A DNA stretch of 64,000 nt from Burkholderiaceae bacterium (lineage in GTDB: Bacteria > Pseudomonadota > Gammaproteobacteria > Burkholderiales > Burkholderiaceae), in NCBI GenBank assembly GCA_947472645.1, contig CANJBQ010000005.1:1-64000 (forward strand). The letters are read 5' to 3'. Both the position numbers and the translations under genes were made by a program. Of the stretch, positions 53,844-63,695 are shown piece after piece. Each line of letters starts with the position of its first letter. Within the stretch, counting starts at the first letter, position 1. Below the pieces are notes generated by a model. It searched no databases. It was not told the origin of the DNA and worked only from the letters and a program-made list of their open reading frames with translations.

Positions 53844-54185
53844 TTAAGGGTGATAGTTGCCCTGAAAACAATGTCGCATTTCATGGCCTAAAGTATGCAT
53901 ATTCAAATTCCTTGCAGTTAGGATGAGGCATCGATTACCTCGAGGACCATTGTCCCAAAAAGAGCAAGCCGTTACGGGATAACCAAATCCACCTAATTTA
54001 CGTTTTTGGCTTTCTTTCTCACACTCTTTTTGTATATTTGAAACAGGCCTCCAAGTGACATTTGTTTGCTTTTCCATATTATCTTTTGCAGAAAACATAC
54101 TATAGGGGTTATCTTTAAAATTATCTTTGGATAATGCGGATTGGGAAATAAAACCGATGAGTAATAACGTTAGAATTTTTGCCAT
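53844..54185 (-). CDS. Small secreted protein with HExxH motif (putative minimal metalloprotein)
   Basis: Signal peptide MAKILTLLLIGFISQSALS; C-terminal LNMHTLGHEMRHCFQGNYHP. Confidence 0.6.
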   Translation of the reverse strand: MAKILTLLLIGFISQSALSKDNFKDNPYSMFSAKDNMEKQTNVTWRPVSNIQKECEKESQKRKLGGFGYPVTACSFWDNGPRGNRCLILTARNLNMHTLGHEMRHCFQGNYHP

Positions 54186-54207
54186 TTTTATGTACTTTTA
54201 AGTTAAT

Positions 54208-54249
54208 CATTTATCCATTTTTGATATTAATACAACAAGCGGATAAATG
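54208..54249. repeat. Perfect 9-bp inverted repeat with 24-nt spacer upstream of prfC
   Basis: CATTTATCC ... GGATAAATG. Confidence 0.45.
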
Positions 54250-54344
54250 TCACACTATTACGTCTTAAAGATTGAAAGGTCTATAATCTCACTTTAAAGT
54301 TTGCTAGTAAGTTTTGTCTTAAATTTCTAGCATGTTGAATAAAT

Positions 54345-55976
54345 ATGACCAACGCACCTCCAACCCAAACCATTGCTAAAGAAGTTTCTCGAAGGAGAAG
54401 TTTCGCTATTATTTCGCACCCAGATGCTGGGAAAACCACTTTAACCGAAAAGTTATTACTCTATGCTGGAGCAATTCAAATAGCAGGAAGCGTAAAAGCG
54501 AGAAAAGCCTCAAGACATGCCACATCTGATTGGATGGAAATTGAGAAGCAACGCGGCATTTCTGTTGCTAGTTCTGTGATGCAAATGGAGTATCGCGACT
54601 GTATTATTAATCTTCTTGATACGCCTGGTCACCAAGACTTTTCTGAAGATACCTATCGTGTTCTCACCGCCGTTGATTCTGCACTGATGGTGATTGATGC
54701 GGCAAATGGAGTTGAGGCTCAAACGCGGCGTTTAATTGAAGTATGCCGAGCTAGAAATACCCCTCTGATTACCTTTATTAATAAGTTAGACCGCGAAGTA
54801 AAACGCCCCCTTGATCTTATGGATGAGATTGAAGAGGCTTTAGGCATGTCTGTTGTGCCAATGACCTGGCCAGTTGGAATGGGTAAGTCATTTGCAGGCG
54901 TAATCGATATTAGTCAAAAAGTAATGCGGATGTTTAAAGCCGGAGAAGACCGCGTTGATATCCACCAAGATCATAGAATTGATATTCATGATCCCGACCT
55001 TACTCAGCAATTAGGAGATGCGTTGGCAACTGCTCTTTCAGAGGTTGAGCTAGTCGAAGGTGCAATGCCTAGTTTTAATTTAGAGGCTTTTTTGGCGGGG
55101 AAACAGTCGCCGGTATTTTTTGGATCTGCAATTAATAATTTTGGTGTCCAAGAAATCTTAAATACATTGGTTGAACTCGCCCCAGCACCGAAATCGAGGC
55201 CAACGTTACAGCGCGAAGTTCTTCCTTCTGAACAAAATTTTTCGGGGGTGGTTTTTAAAATACAAGCCAATATGGATCCTGCCCATCGAGATCGTGTTGC
55301 TTTCTTAAGAATTTGCTCTGGCTATTTTGAAAGAGGTATGCGATTAAAAATCTCTCGTAATGGTAAAGAAATTCGGACCAACAATGCACTCTCTTTTTTA
55401 TCTCAGCGTAGAGATATTCTAGATGAGGCATTTCCTGGGGATATTATTGGCATCCCTAACCACGGCCTACTTCAACTCGGCGATACACTGACTGAAGGAG
55501 AAAAGCTGCAATTTACGGGACTGCCTTTTTTTGCTCCTGAAATTTTTAAACTCGTCGAAACAGCAGATCCCCTTCGAACAAAACAACTTAGAGAAGGATT
55601 AATGCAGCTCGGCGAAGAAGGAGCGATTCAAGTATTTAAGCCTCTTGTGGGAACTCAAATGTTATTGGGTGCCTTTGGTCAGCTTCAGTTTGAAGTTGTA
55701 GCTCATCGTCTTAAAAGTGAATATAACGCTGAAGTACGCTTGCTGCCTGCTCGGTATACGCTCTCGAGATGGGTAAGTTCAAAAGACCCCGTGAAACTGA
55801 AAAAATTTATTCAAGAAAACTCTCATCGGATGAGTGATGATGTAGTAGGGGCTCCCGTATTCTTGGCAGCTCACCGCTCGGAGTTAGAGGTAGCTCAGCA
55901 AATGTGGAAAGATATTGAGTTTCATGCTTTACGTGAACACGCAGGTTTAGTGTTTCAAAAAGATCTCATCAACTAA
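54345..55976 (+). CDS. prfC: Peptide chain release factor 3
   Basis: AIISHPDAGKTTLTEKLLLYAGAIQIAGSVKARKASRHATSDWMEIEKQRGISVASSVMQ. Confidence 0.97.
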   Translation: MTNAPPTQTIAKEVSRRRSFAIISHPDAGKTTLTEKLLLYAGAIQIAGSVKARKASRHATSDWMEIEKQRGISVASSVMQMEYRDCIINLLDTPGHQDFSEDTYRVLTAVDSALMVIDAANGVEAQTRRLIEVCRARNTPLITFINKLDREVKRPLDLMDEIEEALGMSVVPMTWPVGMGKSFAGVIDISQKVMRMFKAGEDRVDIHQDHRIDIHDPDLTQQLGDALATALSEVELVEGAMPSFNLEAFLAGKQSPVFFGSAINNFGVQEILNTLVELAPAPKSRPTLQREVLPSEQNFSGVVFKIQANMDPAHRDRVAFLRICSGYFERGMRLKISRNGKEIRTNNALSFLSQRRDILDEAFPGDIIGIPNHGLLQLGDTLTEGEKLQFTGLPFFAPEIFKLVETADPLRTKQLREGLMQLGEEGAIQVFKPLVGTQMLLGAFGQLQFEVVAHRLKSEYNAEVRLLPARYTLSRWVSSKDPVKLKKFIQENSHRMSDDVVGAPVFLAAHRSELEVAQQMWKDIEFHALREHAGLVFQKDLIN

Positions 55977-55978
55977 AC

Positions 55979-56965
55979 CTATTGTGGTTCGATTTTAGCT
56001 GTTTTAACCACCACACTCCACTTTAATGACTCGGACTTAATTAGCTCTGCAAAATCCTCCGGTGTTCCACCCCCAACTTCATTGCCTTGCTCCAAAATAA
56101 AATCTTTCATTTTAGGGTCTTTCAAAATTTGATTTACTGCCATATTAAGCTTATCAATAATTGCTTTAGGTGTTCCTTTGGGCGCAATTAAACCTTGCCA
56201 ATTATTCACCACAAGCTGTGGATATCCCAGCTCAGTAAAGCTTGGTAAATCTTTTAACAAGGGCGATCTAGTTTTACTGGTTATGGCTAGAGGACGAAGC
56301 TTTCCACCTTTGATACTAGGCATGGCAGAATACATTTGATCAAACATCATACTCACGTTATTACCCATTAAATCCGTTAAGCCTGCTGCCCCACTTTTAT
56401 AGGGCACATGAATCATATCGATGACAGCACTTTGCTTAAATAGCTCTGCAGATAATTGATGACTTCCACCAATCCCTCCAGATGCAAATGTTAATTGTCC
56501 CGGTTTGGCTTTAGCATCTTTTACAACATCACTAACGGATTGATAATTTGAGGTGGTGTTAACAACTAACACTAATGGCCCTCTCTCTATCAAAATAATA
56601 GGCAGCAGATCCATTTGGGGATCATAACGTAGGGTTTTAAAGAGTGTCTTATTCACGGCTAAAGGGGCAAAATTACCCATGCCGATGGTATATCCGTCCG
56701 GTGGAGCTTTAGCAATAAACTCTGTTCCAATATTTCCGCCAGCGCCCGCTTTGTTTTCTATAATGACAGGAGTTTTTAATAGCTGACTGAGTTGTTGTCC
56801 AATTTGCCTACTTCTTGAATCTGCACCACCTCCTGCAGCATATGGCACGATGAAGCTGATTGGCTTATTTGGGTAGTCGGCTTGCGAAAAAGTAGGCTTA
56901 CTAACAATCAGAAGCAATAGAATGAGTATGCTGATAATTTGGCTTGAGCTTAAATGGCATTTCAT
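55979..56965 (-). CDS. Bug/TctC-family tripartite tricarboxylate transporter substrate-binding protein
   Basis: ADYPNKPISFIVPYAAGGGADSRSRQIGQQLSQLLKTPVIIENKAGAGGNIGTEFIAKAPPDGYT. Confidence 0.93.
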   Translation of the reverse strand: MKCHLSSSQIISILILLLLIVSKPTFSQADYPNKPISFIVPYAAGGGADSRSRQIGQQLSQLLKTPVIIENKAGAGGNIGTEFIAKAPPDGYTIGMGNFAPLAVNKTLFKTLRYDPQMDLLPIILIERGPLVLVVNTTSNYQSVSDVVKDAKAKPGQLTFASGGIGGSHQLSAELFKQSAVIDMIHVPYKSGAAGLTDLMGNNVSMMFDQMYSAMPSIKGGKLRPLAITSKTRSPLLKDLPSFTELGYPQLVVNNWQGLIAPKGTPKAIIDKLNMAVNQILKDPKMKDFILEQGNEVGGGTPEDFAELIKSESLKWSVVVKTAKIEPQ

Positions 56966-56978
56966 ATTTTACTCCTGT

Positions 56979-56997
56979 TAAGATGATTATTATCTTA
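56979..56997. promoter_or_regulatory. 6-bp inverted repeat between divergent TctC genes
   Basis: TAAGAT-gattatt-ATCTTA in a 39-nt divergent intergenic region. Confidence 0.35.
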
Positions 56998-57004
56998 GAT
57001 TATT

Positions 57005-57994
57005 TTGATCAAAAAGGGCTTTATGCACTTCATTAAACATCTTGTATCTTGTATTGCGTTGGGGTTTTTATTTTTGGCAATACCCACTTTAGCTGCGGAT
57101 TACCCCAATAAGCCTGTCACCATTTTAGCGCCTGTTGCTCCAGGTGGTGGCCTTGATTTAATTGCTCGAACAGTTGCTGATCGACTTACAAAGTCTCTTG
57201 GTCAAAGCTTTATCGTTGACAATCAAAGTGGTGGTGGTGGATCCATTGCTGCTCAAAAGGCAGCTCGCGCCAATCCCGATGGCTATACTCTGATGATTGC
57301 TTATGTGGGTACTCATGGCACAAATCCTGCCGTTAGAAAACTCCCTTATGATGCCGTCAAAGACTTTAGTCCAATTGCGATGGTTGGAGGAACCCCTAAT
57401 GTTTTATGTATTTATGCAGGGGTGCAAGTCAGTACGATAAAAGAGTTTGTTACATACGCGAAAGAACATGCTTCAAAAATGAATTATGGCTCCGCAGGTC
57501 AAGGCACCTTAACCCATTTAGCGATGGAGCAATTAAAAATGCAGGCTGGTTTTGAGAGCACTCATGTTCCCTACCGTGGCATCGGTCCCGCATTTACTGA
57601 CATTATTGGTGGTCAAACCTTATCAATGATGCCTGGACTTGCCGCAGCCCTACCTCATATTAAAACGGGGAAAATTCGTCCTATTGCGATTACTGGTACA
57701 AAAAGACATCCCTTGTTACCCGACGTACCCACTTTTAAAGAGTTAGGATTTGATGGTTTTGAAGGTGTTCAGTGGTATGGAGTAGCGGGTCCAGCCAACC
57801 TTCCAAGCTCAATTATTAATTTATTAAATTCTGAAATCAACAAGGCGATCCAAAGTCCCGAATTAAAAGAACGTTTATCATCAGAAGCTATTCAACCTAT
57901 GCCGATGAGCCCAGAGCAATTTGGACAATACATTAAAGATGATATTGTCCGATGGAGCAAAATCGCTAAGGACCGTAATATTCAACTCGACTAA
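57005..57994 (+). CDS. Bug/TctC-family substrate-binding protein
   Basis: ADYPNKPVTILAPVAPGGGLDLIARTVADRL...DNQSGGGGSIAAQKAARANPDGYTLM. Confidence 0.93.
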   Translation: MIKKGFMHFIKHLVSCIALGFLFLAIPTLAADYPNKPVTILAPVAPGGGLDLIARTVADRLTKSLGQSFIVDNQSGGGGSIAAQKAARANPDGYTLMIAYVGTHGTNPAVRKLPYDAVKDFSPIAMVGGTPNVLCIYAGVQVSTIKEFVTYAKEHASKMNYGSAGQGTLTHLAMEQLKMQAGFESTHVPYRGIGPAFTDIIGGQTLSMMPGLAAALPHIKTGKIRPIAITGTKRHPLLPDVPTFKELGFDGFEGVQWYGVAGPANLPSSIINLLNSEINKAIQSPELKERLSSEAIQPMPMSPEQFGQYIKDDIVRWSKIAKDRNIQLD

Positions 57995-58002
57995 ATCTAA
58001 CT

Positions 58003-59376
58003 ATGGCCATCAATACCCAAGTAACTGCAGACCAAAACGCGCCTCCAATTACACAAATCCTTGCAAAATTCATTAGCTCTCACCCTTCTAAAGGATGGAG
58101 TGATTCCGTAGATCATGAGGCACATCGTACTTTTATGAATTGGTTAGGTTGTGCGGTTGGTGCAGCAAATCATGAAAGTGTTCTAGCAAGTTTAGGCGCC
58201 GTTCAAGAATTTAACCCCGCGCCCCAGGCAAGTATCTTGGGGCGTCATGAAAAAGTAGATATGGCCAATGCCGCATTAATTAATGGCATAAGCTCACACA
58301 CCTTTGATTATGATGATACCCATTTAAAAACGGTGATTCATCCGGCGGGACCTGTTGCCTCTGCACTCGTTGCATTAGCTGAGCAGAAGGGGTCCTCTGG
58401 GAGAGAGTTAATTGATGCGCTCGTGATTGGAATTGATGTTGCCTGTCGCATTGGTAACGCAATGTATCCCAATCATTACGATCGGGGCTGGCATATTACT
58501 GGCTCGACTGGAACCGTCGGTGCCGCGGCAGCGTGCGCTAGACTACTCCATCTTTCAGAGGCTCAAACGGCAATGGCTATAGGGATAGCAGCTTCTCAAC
58601 CAGTAGGATTTCGGGAGCAGTTTGGCACAATGACCAAGCCCTTTCATCCTGGCGGAGCCGCTAAAGCTGGTCTGACCTCAGCACTATTAGCGAAACACGG
58701 ATTCACTGCAAGTCCCAGAGCGCTCGAAGCTCCTAGAGGCATGATTCAATCCATCTCAACTAAATATGATTGGAATGAAATTACTGAAGAGCTTGGCCAA
58801 CGGTTTGAAATCTCTCTAAACACCTATAAACCATTTGCCTGCGGTATTGTGATTCATCCAAGTATTGATGCTTGTTCACAGCTTCGTGAACAAGGCGTTA
58901 CCGCAGATAATTTAGATCGTCTCGAATTGAAAGTTCATCACTTGGTACTTGAGTTAACCGGTAAGAAAACTCCAAAAGATGGTCTAGAAGGTAAATTTAG
59001 TGTTTATCATGGGTGTGCTTGTGGCATCTTTTATGGACAAGCCTCTGAAGAGCAATATCAAGATGCTGTTGTTCAAAGTCCTGAAATGGTTGCGCTACGC
59101 GCCAAAGTTCAAGCTACAGTAGATAACTCAATCGATGAGGCCTCTGTTGATGTAACGGCTTACCTGAAAGATGGTCGTAAGATTCATCTCTTTGTGGAGC
59201 ATGCAATTGGCTCATTAAAAAACCCGATGACGGATGATCAACTGAATCAGAAATTTACGAATCTTAGCGTCCCAGTCATTGGGGTGAAAGAAACGGCATC
59301 CCTTCTTGCTGCATGTTGGGATTTAAAAAGTCTGCAGAATTTGCAAGGTTTGCTTGGACACTCAAAACCTGTATAA
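58003..59376 (+). CDS. MmgE/PrpD family protein
   Basis: SSHTFDYDDTHLKTVIHPAGPVASALVALAE, GTMTKPFHPGGAAKAGL, KPFACGIVIHPSIDA. Confidence 0.92.
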   Translation: MAINTQVTADQNAPPITQILAKFISSHPSKGWSDSVDHEAHRTFMNWLGCAVGAANHESVLASLGAVQEFNPAPQASILGRHEKVDMANAALINGISSHTFDYDDTHLKTVIHPAGPVASALVALAEQKGSSGRELIDALVIGIDVACRIGNAMYPNHYDRGWHITGSTGTVGAAAACARLLHLSEAQTAMAIGIAASQPVGFREQFGTMTKPFHPGGAAKAGLTSALLAKHGFTASPRALEAPRGMIQSISTKYDWNEITEELGQRFEISLNTYKPFACGIVIHPSIDACSQLREQGVTADNLDRLELKVHHLVLELTGKKTPKDGLEGKFSVYHGCACGIFYGQASEEQYQDAVVQSPEMVALRAKVQATVDNSIDEASVDVTAYLKDGRKIHLFVEHAIGSLKNPMTDDQLNQKFTNLSVPVIGVKETASLLAACWDLKSLQNLQGLLGHSKPV

Positions 59377-59379
59377 AGG

Positions 59380-59402
59380 AGGAGGATATTAATCCTCCTT
59401 TT
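59380..59402 (+). terminator. Intrinsic terminator after the MmgE/PrpD gene
   Basis: AGGAGGAT-ATTA-ATCCTCCT followed by TTT; 8-bp perfect stem 3 nt after the stop. Confidence 0.75.
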
Positions 59403-59420
59403 ACTTGGCGAAGTTACAAC

Positions 59421-60407
59421 TTAATTACCCTTTAGGTTTGCTGCCTTGGTAATACGATAAGAAACGACCATCTCATCACGAATGAATTTATTAAATCCAT
59501 CGGGTGACATGATAAATGGCTCAGCACCCAATTTAGCAAATCGCTCTTTGACTTCTTTGTTTTCAAGTGCCTTTGTTACTTCATCATTCATTTTTTTAAT
59601 GACTGGAGCAGGAACTCCTGCTGGCGCCAGTAATCCGACCCATAAGACATAGTCTGAGTCAGGAATCCCTGCTTCTAGAGTTGTGGGAACATTTGGTAGG
59701 AGTGACGTTCTTTTTGAAGTGCTAATCGCTAAAGCTTTTAATTTTCCACTTTGGACTAAAGACAAAGCTGAACCCAGCGGTGAGAAAAACCAATCAATCC
59801 GACCACCAATAACTTCTGAATTAGCCTCAGGAGTTCCCTTATAAGGTACATGAGTCGCCTTAATATTGGCCGCTAAATTAAATTTTTCTGCATTTAAGTG
59901 TGTGGCGCTTCCGACGCCCGCTGATCCAAAATTTAATTCGCCAGGCTTTGCCTTTGATGCCGCCACAAGATCTGCGAGTGTTTTCCAAGGCTTCGCCGGG
60001 GATACGACCAGCACATTTGGCGTTGCGCCCAAAGTAGCGACACCTGTTAAATCTTTTAATGTGTCATAAGACAGGTTACTGTAAATAAATGGGTTCAGAG
60101 TATGTCCAGAAGAATGGACTAAAAATGTATAGCCATCCGCCTCTGCTTTAGCCACTTGTCCAGCGGCAATCGTTCCGCCAGCGCCGGGTTTATTTTCAAT
60201 AATGATAGGCTGACCAAGGTTTGTTGACATGACGTCAGCAACTGCTCTAGCAATAATATCTGTGGCACTTCCCGCAGTAAAAGCAACAACAAAATGTATC
60301 GGCTTAGTCGGATAAGCTTGTCCAAACGTATTAAAACCCAGCGTCATTAGAGTAAGTGCCGCCACAAGTTTGATCATATTCAATACTTTATTATTTTTAA
60401 GGTTCAT
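59421..60407 (-). CDS. Bug/TctC-family substrate-binding protein
   Basis: QAYPTKPIHFVVAFTAGSATDIIARAVADVMSTNLGQPIIIENKPGAGGTIAAGQVAKAEADGYT. Confidence 0.93.
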   Translation of the reverse strand: MNLKNNKVLNMIKLVAALTLMTLGFNTFGQAYPTKPIHFVVAFTAGSATDIIARAVADVMSTNLGQPIIIENKPGAGGTIAAGQVAKAEADGYTFLVHSSGHTLNPFIYSNLSYDTLKDLTGVATLGATPNVLVVSPAKPWKTLADLVAASKAKPGELNFGSAGVGSATHLNAEKFNLAANIKATHVPYKGTPEANSEVIGGRIDWFFSPLGSALSLVQSGKLKALAISTSKRTSLLPNVPTTLEAGIPDSDYVLWVGLLAPAGVPAPVIKKMNDEVTKALENKEVKERFAKLGAEPFIMSPDGFNKFIRDEMVVSYRITKAANLKGN

Positions 60408-60425
60408 GCTTGTCTCTCTTTTTAG

Positions 60426-61766
60426 TTATAAACCAAGTGCTTTTGTAATCTTTTTGGCTGATGCGTTCAGTAACTCTATCTTAGGAGCTAAATGCATATT
60501 GAGCAATTCTCCACCTTTCTTTTTCCATTGGCCAGCGATCATCACATTCTCAATATTTGCTAAGCTGGTTTGCATGACGACCGCACTTACTGGATCATTG
60601 ACAGGTTGCATATTAAGGTCAGACGCTCGAATCATAACAATATCCGCTTGCTTACCCGCCTTTAAAGTGCCGATTCGATCTAATTGGCCTAAGACTCTAG
60701 CACCCTCTATCGTTATCCAACTTAGTGCCTGCCTCGTTGTGATTGTGCTTGTTGGTGGAATGGTTGCATGTTTTTGACGATAATCAAAATTATCTAAACT
60801 ACGCTGTATTCCTAAGGCGATTCTTGCTTGTATAAACATCTCACCACCACATACACTTTCTAAATCAACTCCAAGAGACGGCGCTTTCCCAAAGTCTCTT
60901 AGACGCCCCGTCAGGGGATGACCATGACCTTGTGACATTTCACTTTCTGCGGTTGCAGAAAACGTCATCCCTAAATCACAAAATCGTTTTAACTGTTCAT
61001 CGTTCAGTGCGTGACCATGCACAATATTAATTGCTGGACCTAGTAAACCTTTAGATTCCAGTACCTGCCAGCCTTCAGGAGTTCTGGCGGGACCGCCACC
61101 TTGATGCATAGAAGCAATCATCTTCATGTCTTTTACCATGGCAAAGTCATGCAGTGCTACATCTAAAGTGGAGTAATGTGGTCCCAAGATAGCAGCGCCA
61201 ATAGAGATTAAATCTTGGCTCCCATAAGCCGCAACCAATCTCTCTAATTCTTTTTTGGGGTGTGGTCTTTCCCAAAAAGGAGTTTCGCCTTCTTTTGGTT
61301 CTGGCTTTGGAGTCCCATGAAAAAATGCGGCTCGAATCCCAGATTCCATTAATCCTTTAATGGCAGCGTCATTATGCTCAGATGTTTTATTGTTATGACA
61401 CCAATCAACTAGCGTTGTAGTTCCGCAATTGATTTGATTCAACGCCCCCATACACGTAGCAATATACAAATCTTCTGGTTCAAAAACAGTGGCCAATCCA
61501 GAGTGCATCTTTTGAAAATATTCGAGTAAGGTCCAGTTCGCGGCAACCCCTCTTAAAGCTGTCTGCCAAGTATGCATATGGGCATTGATGAGGCCAGGAA
61601 TAACAATATAACCAGCCCCATTAATAACCTCATCTGCGGCAACATCAATCCGTTTAGAGATTTCTTTGATCTCAGATCCTTCAATCAATATATCTGAATC
61701 TAATAATTCACCTTGTGCATCCATTGTTACTATAGTCGCACCACGAATCAACGTTTTTTTTGTCAT
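60426..61766 (-). CDS. Amidohydrolase (TrzN/SsnA/cytosine-deaminase-like)
   Basis: VIPGLINAHMHTWQTALRG (HxH), ASMHQGG, HGHALND, TLKAGKQADIVMI. Confidence 0.9.
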   Translation of the reverse strand: MTKKTLIRGATIVTMDAQGELLDSDILIEGSEIKEISKRIDVAADEVINGAGYIVIPGLINAHMHTWQTALRGVAANWTLLEYFQKMHSGLATVFEPEDLYIATCMGALNQINCGTTTLVDWCHNNKTSEHNDAAIKGLMESGIRAAFFHGTPKPEPKEGETPFWERPHPKKELERLVAAYGSQDLISIGAAILGPHYSTLDVALHDFAMVKDMKMIASMHQGGGPARTPEGWQVLESKGLLGPAINIVHGHALNDEQLKRFCDLGMTFSATAESEMSQGHGHPLTGRLRDFGKAPSLGVDLESVCGGEMFIQARIALGIQRSLDNFDYRQKHATIPPTSTITTRQALSWITIEGARVLGQLDRIGTLKAGKQADIVMIRASDLNMQPVNDPVSAVVMQTSLANIENVMIAGQWKKKGGELLNMHLAPKIELLNASAKKITKALGL

Positions 61767-62693
61767 TTAATTTGCCTCTAATCCATCACTAATCGTTTTA
61801 TTTTCTGATTTGAGTTCTAGTCCTGCATCTTTTGCAACCTCTATTATCAGCGCAGAAAAATCGATATCGCCATAGCCGCGCCCAATCATTCTTGCAACAG
61901 ACTCTCTTGTTGCTGCTGCACTTGGCATAGAAACCCCATTAGCTTTAGCTGCCGCCATTCCTAAATCCATGTCTTTTAAAAGTAACTCTGGTGTAAATGT
62001 CACTGCTTCAAAATTAAGATTCGTTAATACTGGAGTTTTATATCGCGTATACATTGAGCCTAATACAGAATCATTAATGCTTTCTAAAAATAAATGGCGG
62101 GGTATACCAGCTTTTTCAGCAAGTACGGTAATTTCACATAAATTTTGAATCACTACTCCAAACATCGTGTTGTGGGCAATTTTCCAAACTCGCGCTAATT
62201 CACCCTCACCAATCCACATACATTTTCTAGACATTGCTTGGAAATACGGCTCTACTTTGTCATACAAAGCACGTGGCCCAGAAGAGACCATTAATAATTT
62301 TCCTGCTTTAGCAACTTTCGCATTACCCGATACAGGTGCACACAAGTAGGCCACTCCTAAAGCTTCTAACTCTTTCCGAACTTCAGCTGAACCCTCTTGC
62401 GAAATCGATGAGCTATCCACAACGACTTTGGGTTTTGTTGCTGTCGTGACTAGTCCACCAGGTCCAAACAATACTTGCTTTAAATCCTTTGTCGTAGAAA
62501 CCATCGTAATCACAGTTTCACAGGCAGCCAAATCAAGAATGTTATCAACCACAGTGGCGCCATATTCAGCTAATGGATCAGCTTTGCTTCGTGTGCGGTT
62601 CCATACATCTACGCCATACCCTGCTTTGGTGAGTCTTTTAACCATCGCCTCACCCATACGACCAAGTCCAATCCAGCCTATTTTTTGAGCCAT
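61767..62693 (-). CDS. NAD(P)-dependent beta-hydroxyacid dehydrogenase (HIBADH family)
   Basis: IGWIGLGRMGEAMVKRL, APVSGNAKVAKAGKLLMVSSG, WKIAHNTMFG catalytic Lys/Asn. Start MAQKIGW. Confidence 0.92.
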   Translation of the reverse strand: MAQKIGWIGLGRMGEAMVKRLTKAGYGVDVWNRTRSKADPLAEYGATVVDNILDLAACETVITMVSTTKDLKQVLFGPGGLVTTATKPKVVVDSSSISQEGSAEVRKELEALGVAYLCAPVSGNAKVAKAGKLLMVSSGPRALYDKVEPYFQAMSRKCMWIGEGELARVWKIAHNTMFGVVIQNLCEITVLAEKAGIPRHLFLESINDSVLGSMYTRYKTPVLTNLNFEAVTFTPELLLKDMDLGMAAAKANGVSMPSAAATRESVARMIGRGYGDIDFSALIIEVAKDAGLELKSENKTISDGLEAN

Positions 62694-62732
62694 ACTAAAT
62701 TCTCCAGTGTTCATTCATGTTATTACGGTTGA

Positions 62733-63608
62733 TTAATTACGTAGTCCTGCTTTTCTTTCTAATACCCGAATAATGGCAGCATAATCTAATTGACCATCAC
62801 CCTCTGCTACTGCTTGGTGCATCCAATCTAATGTTGTTTGAGTTTGGGCTAGTGGCGCGCCAAGCTCTTTTGCAGCATCCGTGATTAAAGATAAATCCTT
62901 AATCATTTGTTCTACCGTAAAAGTAGGTGAAAAGTCTCTATTACCCATTGGTTTGCCTAATTGATTCATTTTGGCTTTCATGATGGTTGAGCCAGGAGCG
63001 CTATTCGTCAGAACTTCCCACATGTCTTCCCATTGGAGATTGCCCAGTCTTCCTAAGGTCAATCCCTCTGCTAACATTGCACTTGTTTGTGCGATCAGTA
63101 GATTAACCACTAACTTCATCAACCGAGCCTGTTCTTTCCCACCCAAATAAAATACTTTACTTCCCCAGCTGGATAACATCGGTAAAGCTTGGTCATAAAT
63201 ATCCTTTGATCCTGAGGTTAAGACCGTTAATTGTGCCGCTGCGGCCATATGATTGTTACCTGATACAGCAACTCTCAAATAGGGAATTTTTTTATCCTGC
63301 ATCCATGATGCCGCCGTACTAGATGCAGAAATAGAAATCGTACTTGTGTCTACATAGACTGCGGTTGTACTCACATTCTCACTAATATATTTTGCAATGC
63401 CCAAAAAAGCTTCATCATTTGGCATTGAGGTAAAGATCCAATCTGCCCAGAGATAATCTTCAGTTCCGCCAATGTCTAAGCCAACTTGTTTTGCCATTTC
63501 TACTTGCGCCGGATTAATATCGATAACTTTGATAGGATGGCCCAATTTCTTTAAATGGGATGACAAGGGTAGTCCCATCTTTCCGATACCGATAAACAGA
63601 ATATTCAT
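62733..63608 (-). CDS. NAD(P)-dependent beta-hydroxyacid dehydrogenase (HIBADH family), second copy
   Basis: NILFIGIGKMGLPLSSHLKKLGH, VDTSTIS, VAVSGNNHMAAAAQLTVLTSG, RLMKLVVNLL. Confidence 0.92.
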   Translation of the reverse strand: MNILFIGIGKMGLPLSSHLKKLGHPIKVIDINPAQVEMAKQVGLDIGGTEDYLWADWIFTSMPNDEAFLGIAKYISENVSTTAVYVDTSTISISASSTAASWMQDKKIPYLRVAVSGNNHMAAAAQLTVLTSGSKDIYDQALPMLSSWGSKVFYLGGKEQARLMKLVVNLLIAQTSAMLAEGLTLGRLGNLQWEDMWEVLTNSAPGSTIMKAKMNQLGKPMGNRDFSPTFTVEQMIKDLSLITDAAKELGAPLAQTQTTLDWMHQAVAEGDGQLDYAAIIRVLERKAGLRN

Positions 63609-63695
63609 TTTTTGTCTTAAATTGTGATTTATATCACTTTTATAATTAGCTAATAGATTTCAAGGATAAACTATTTTTTGTAAAAATTAGGTGTA

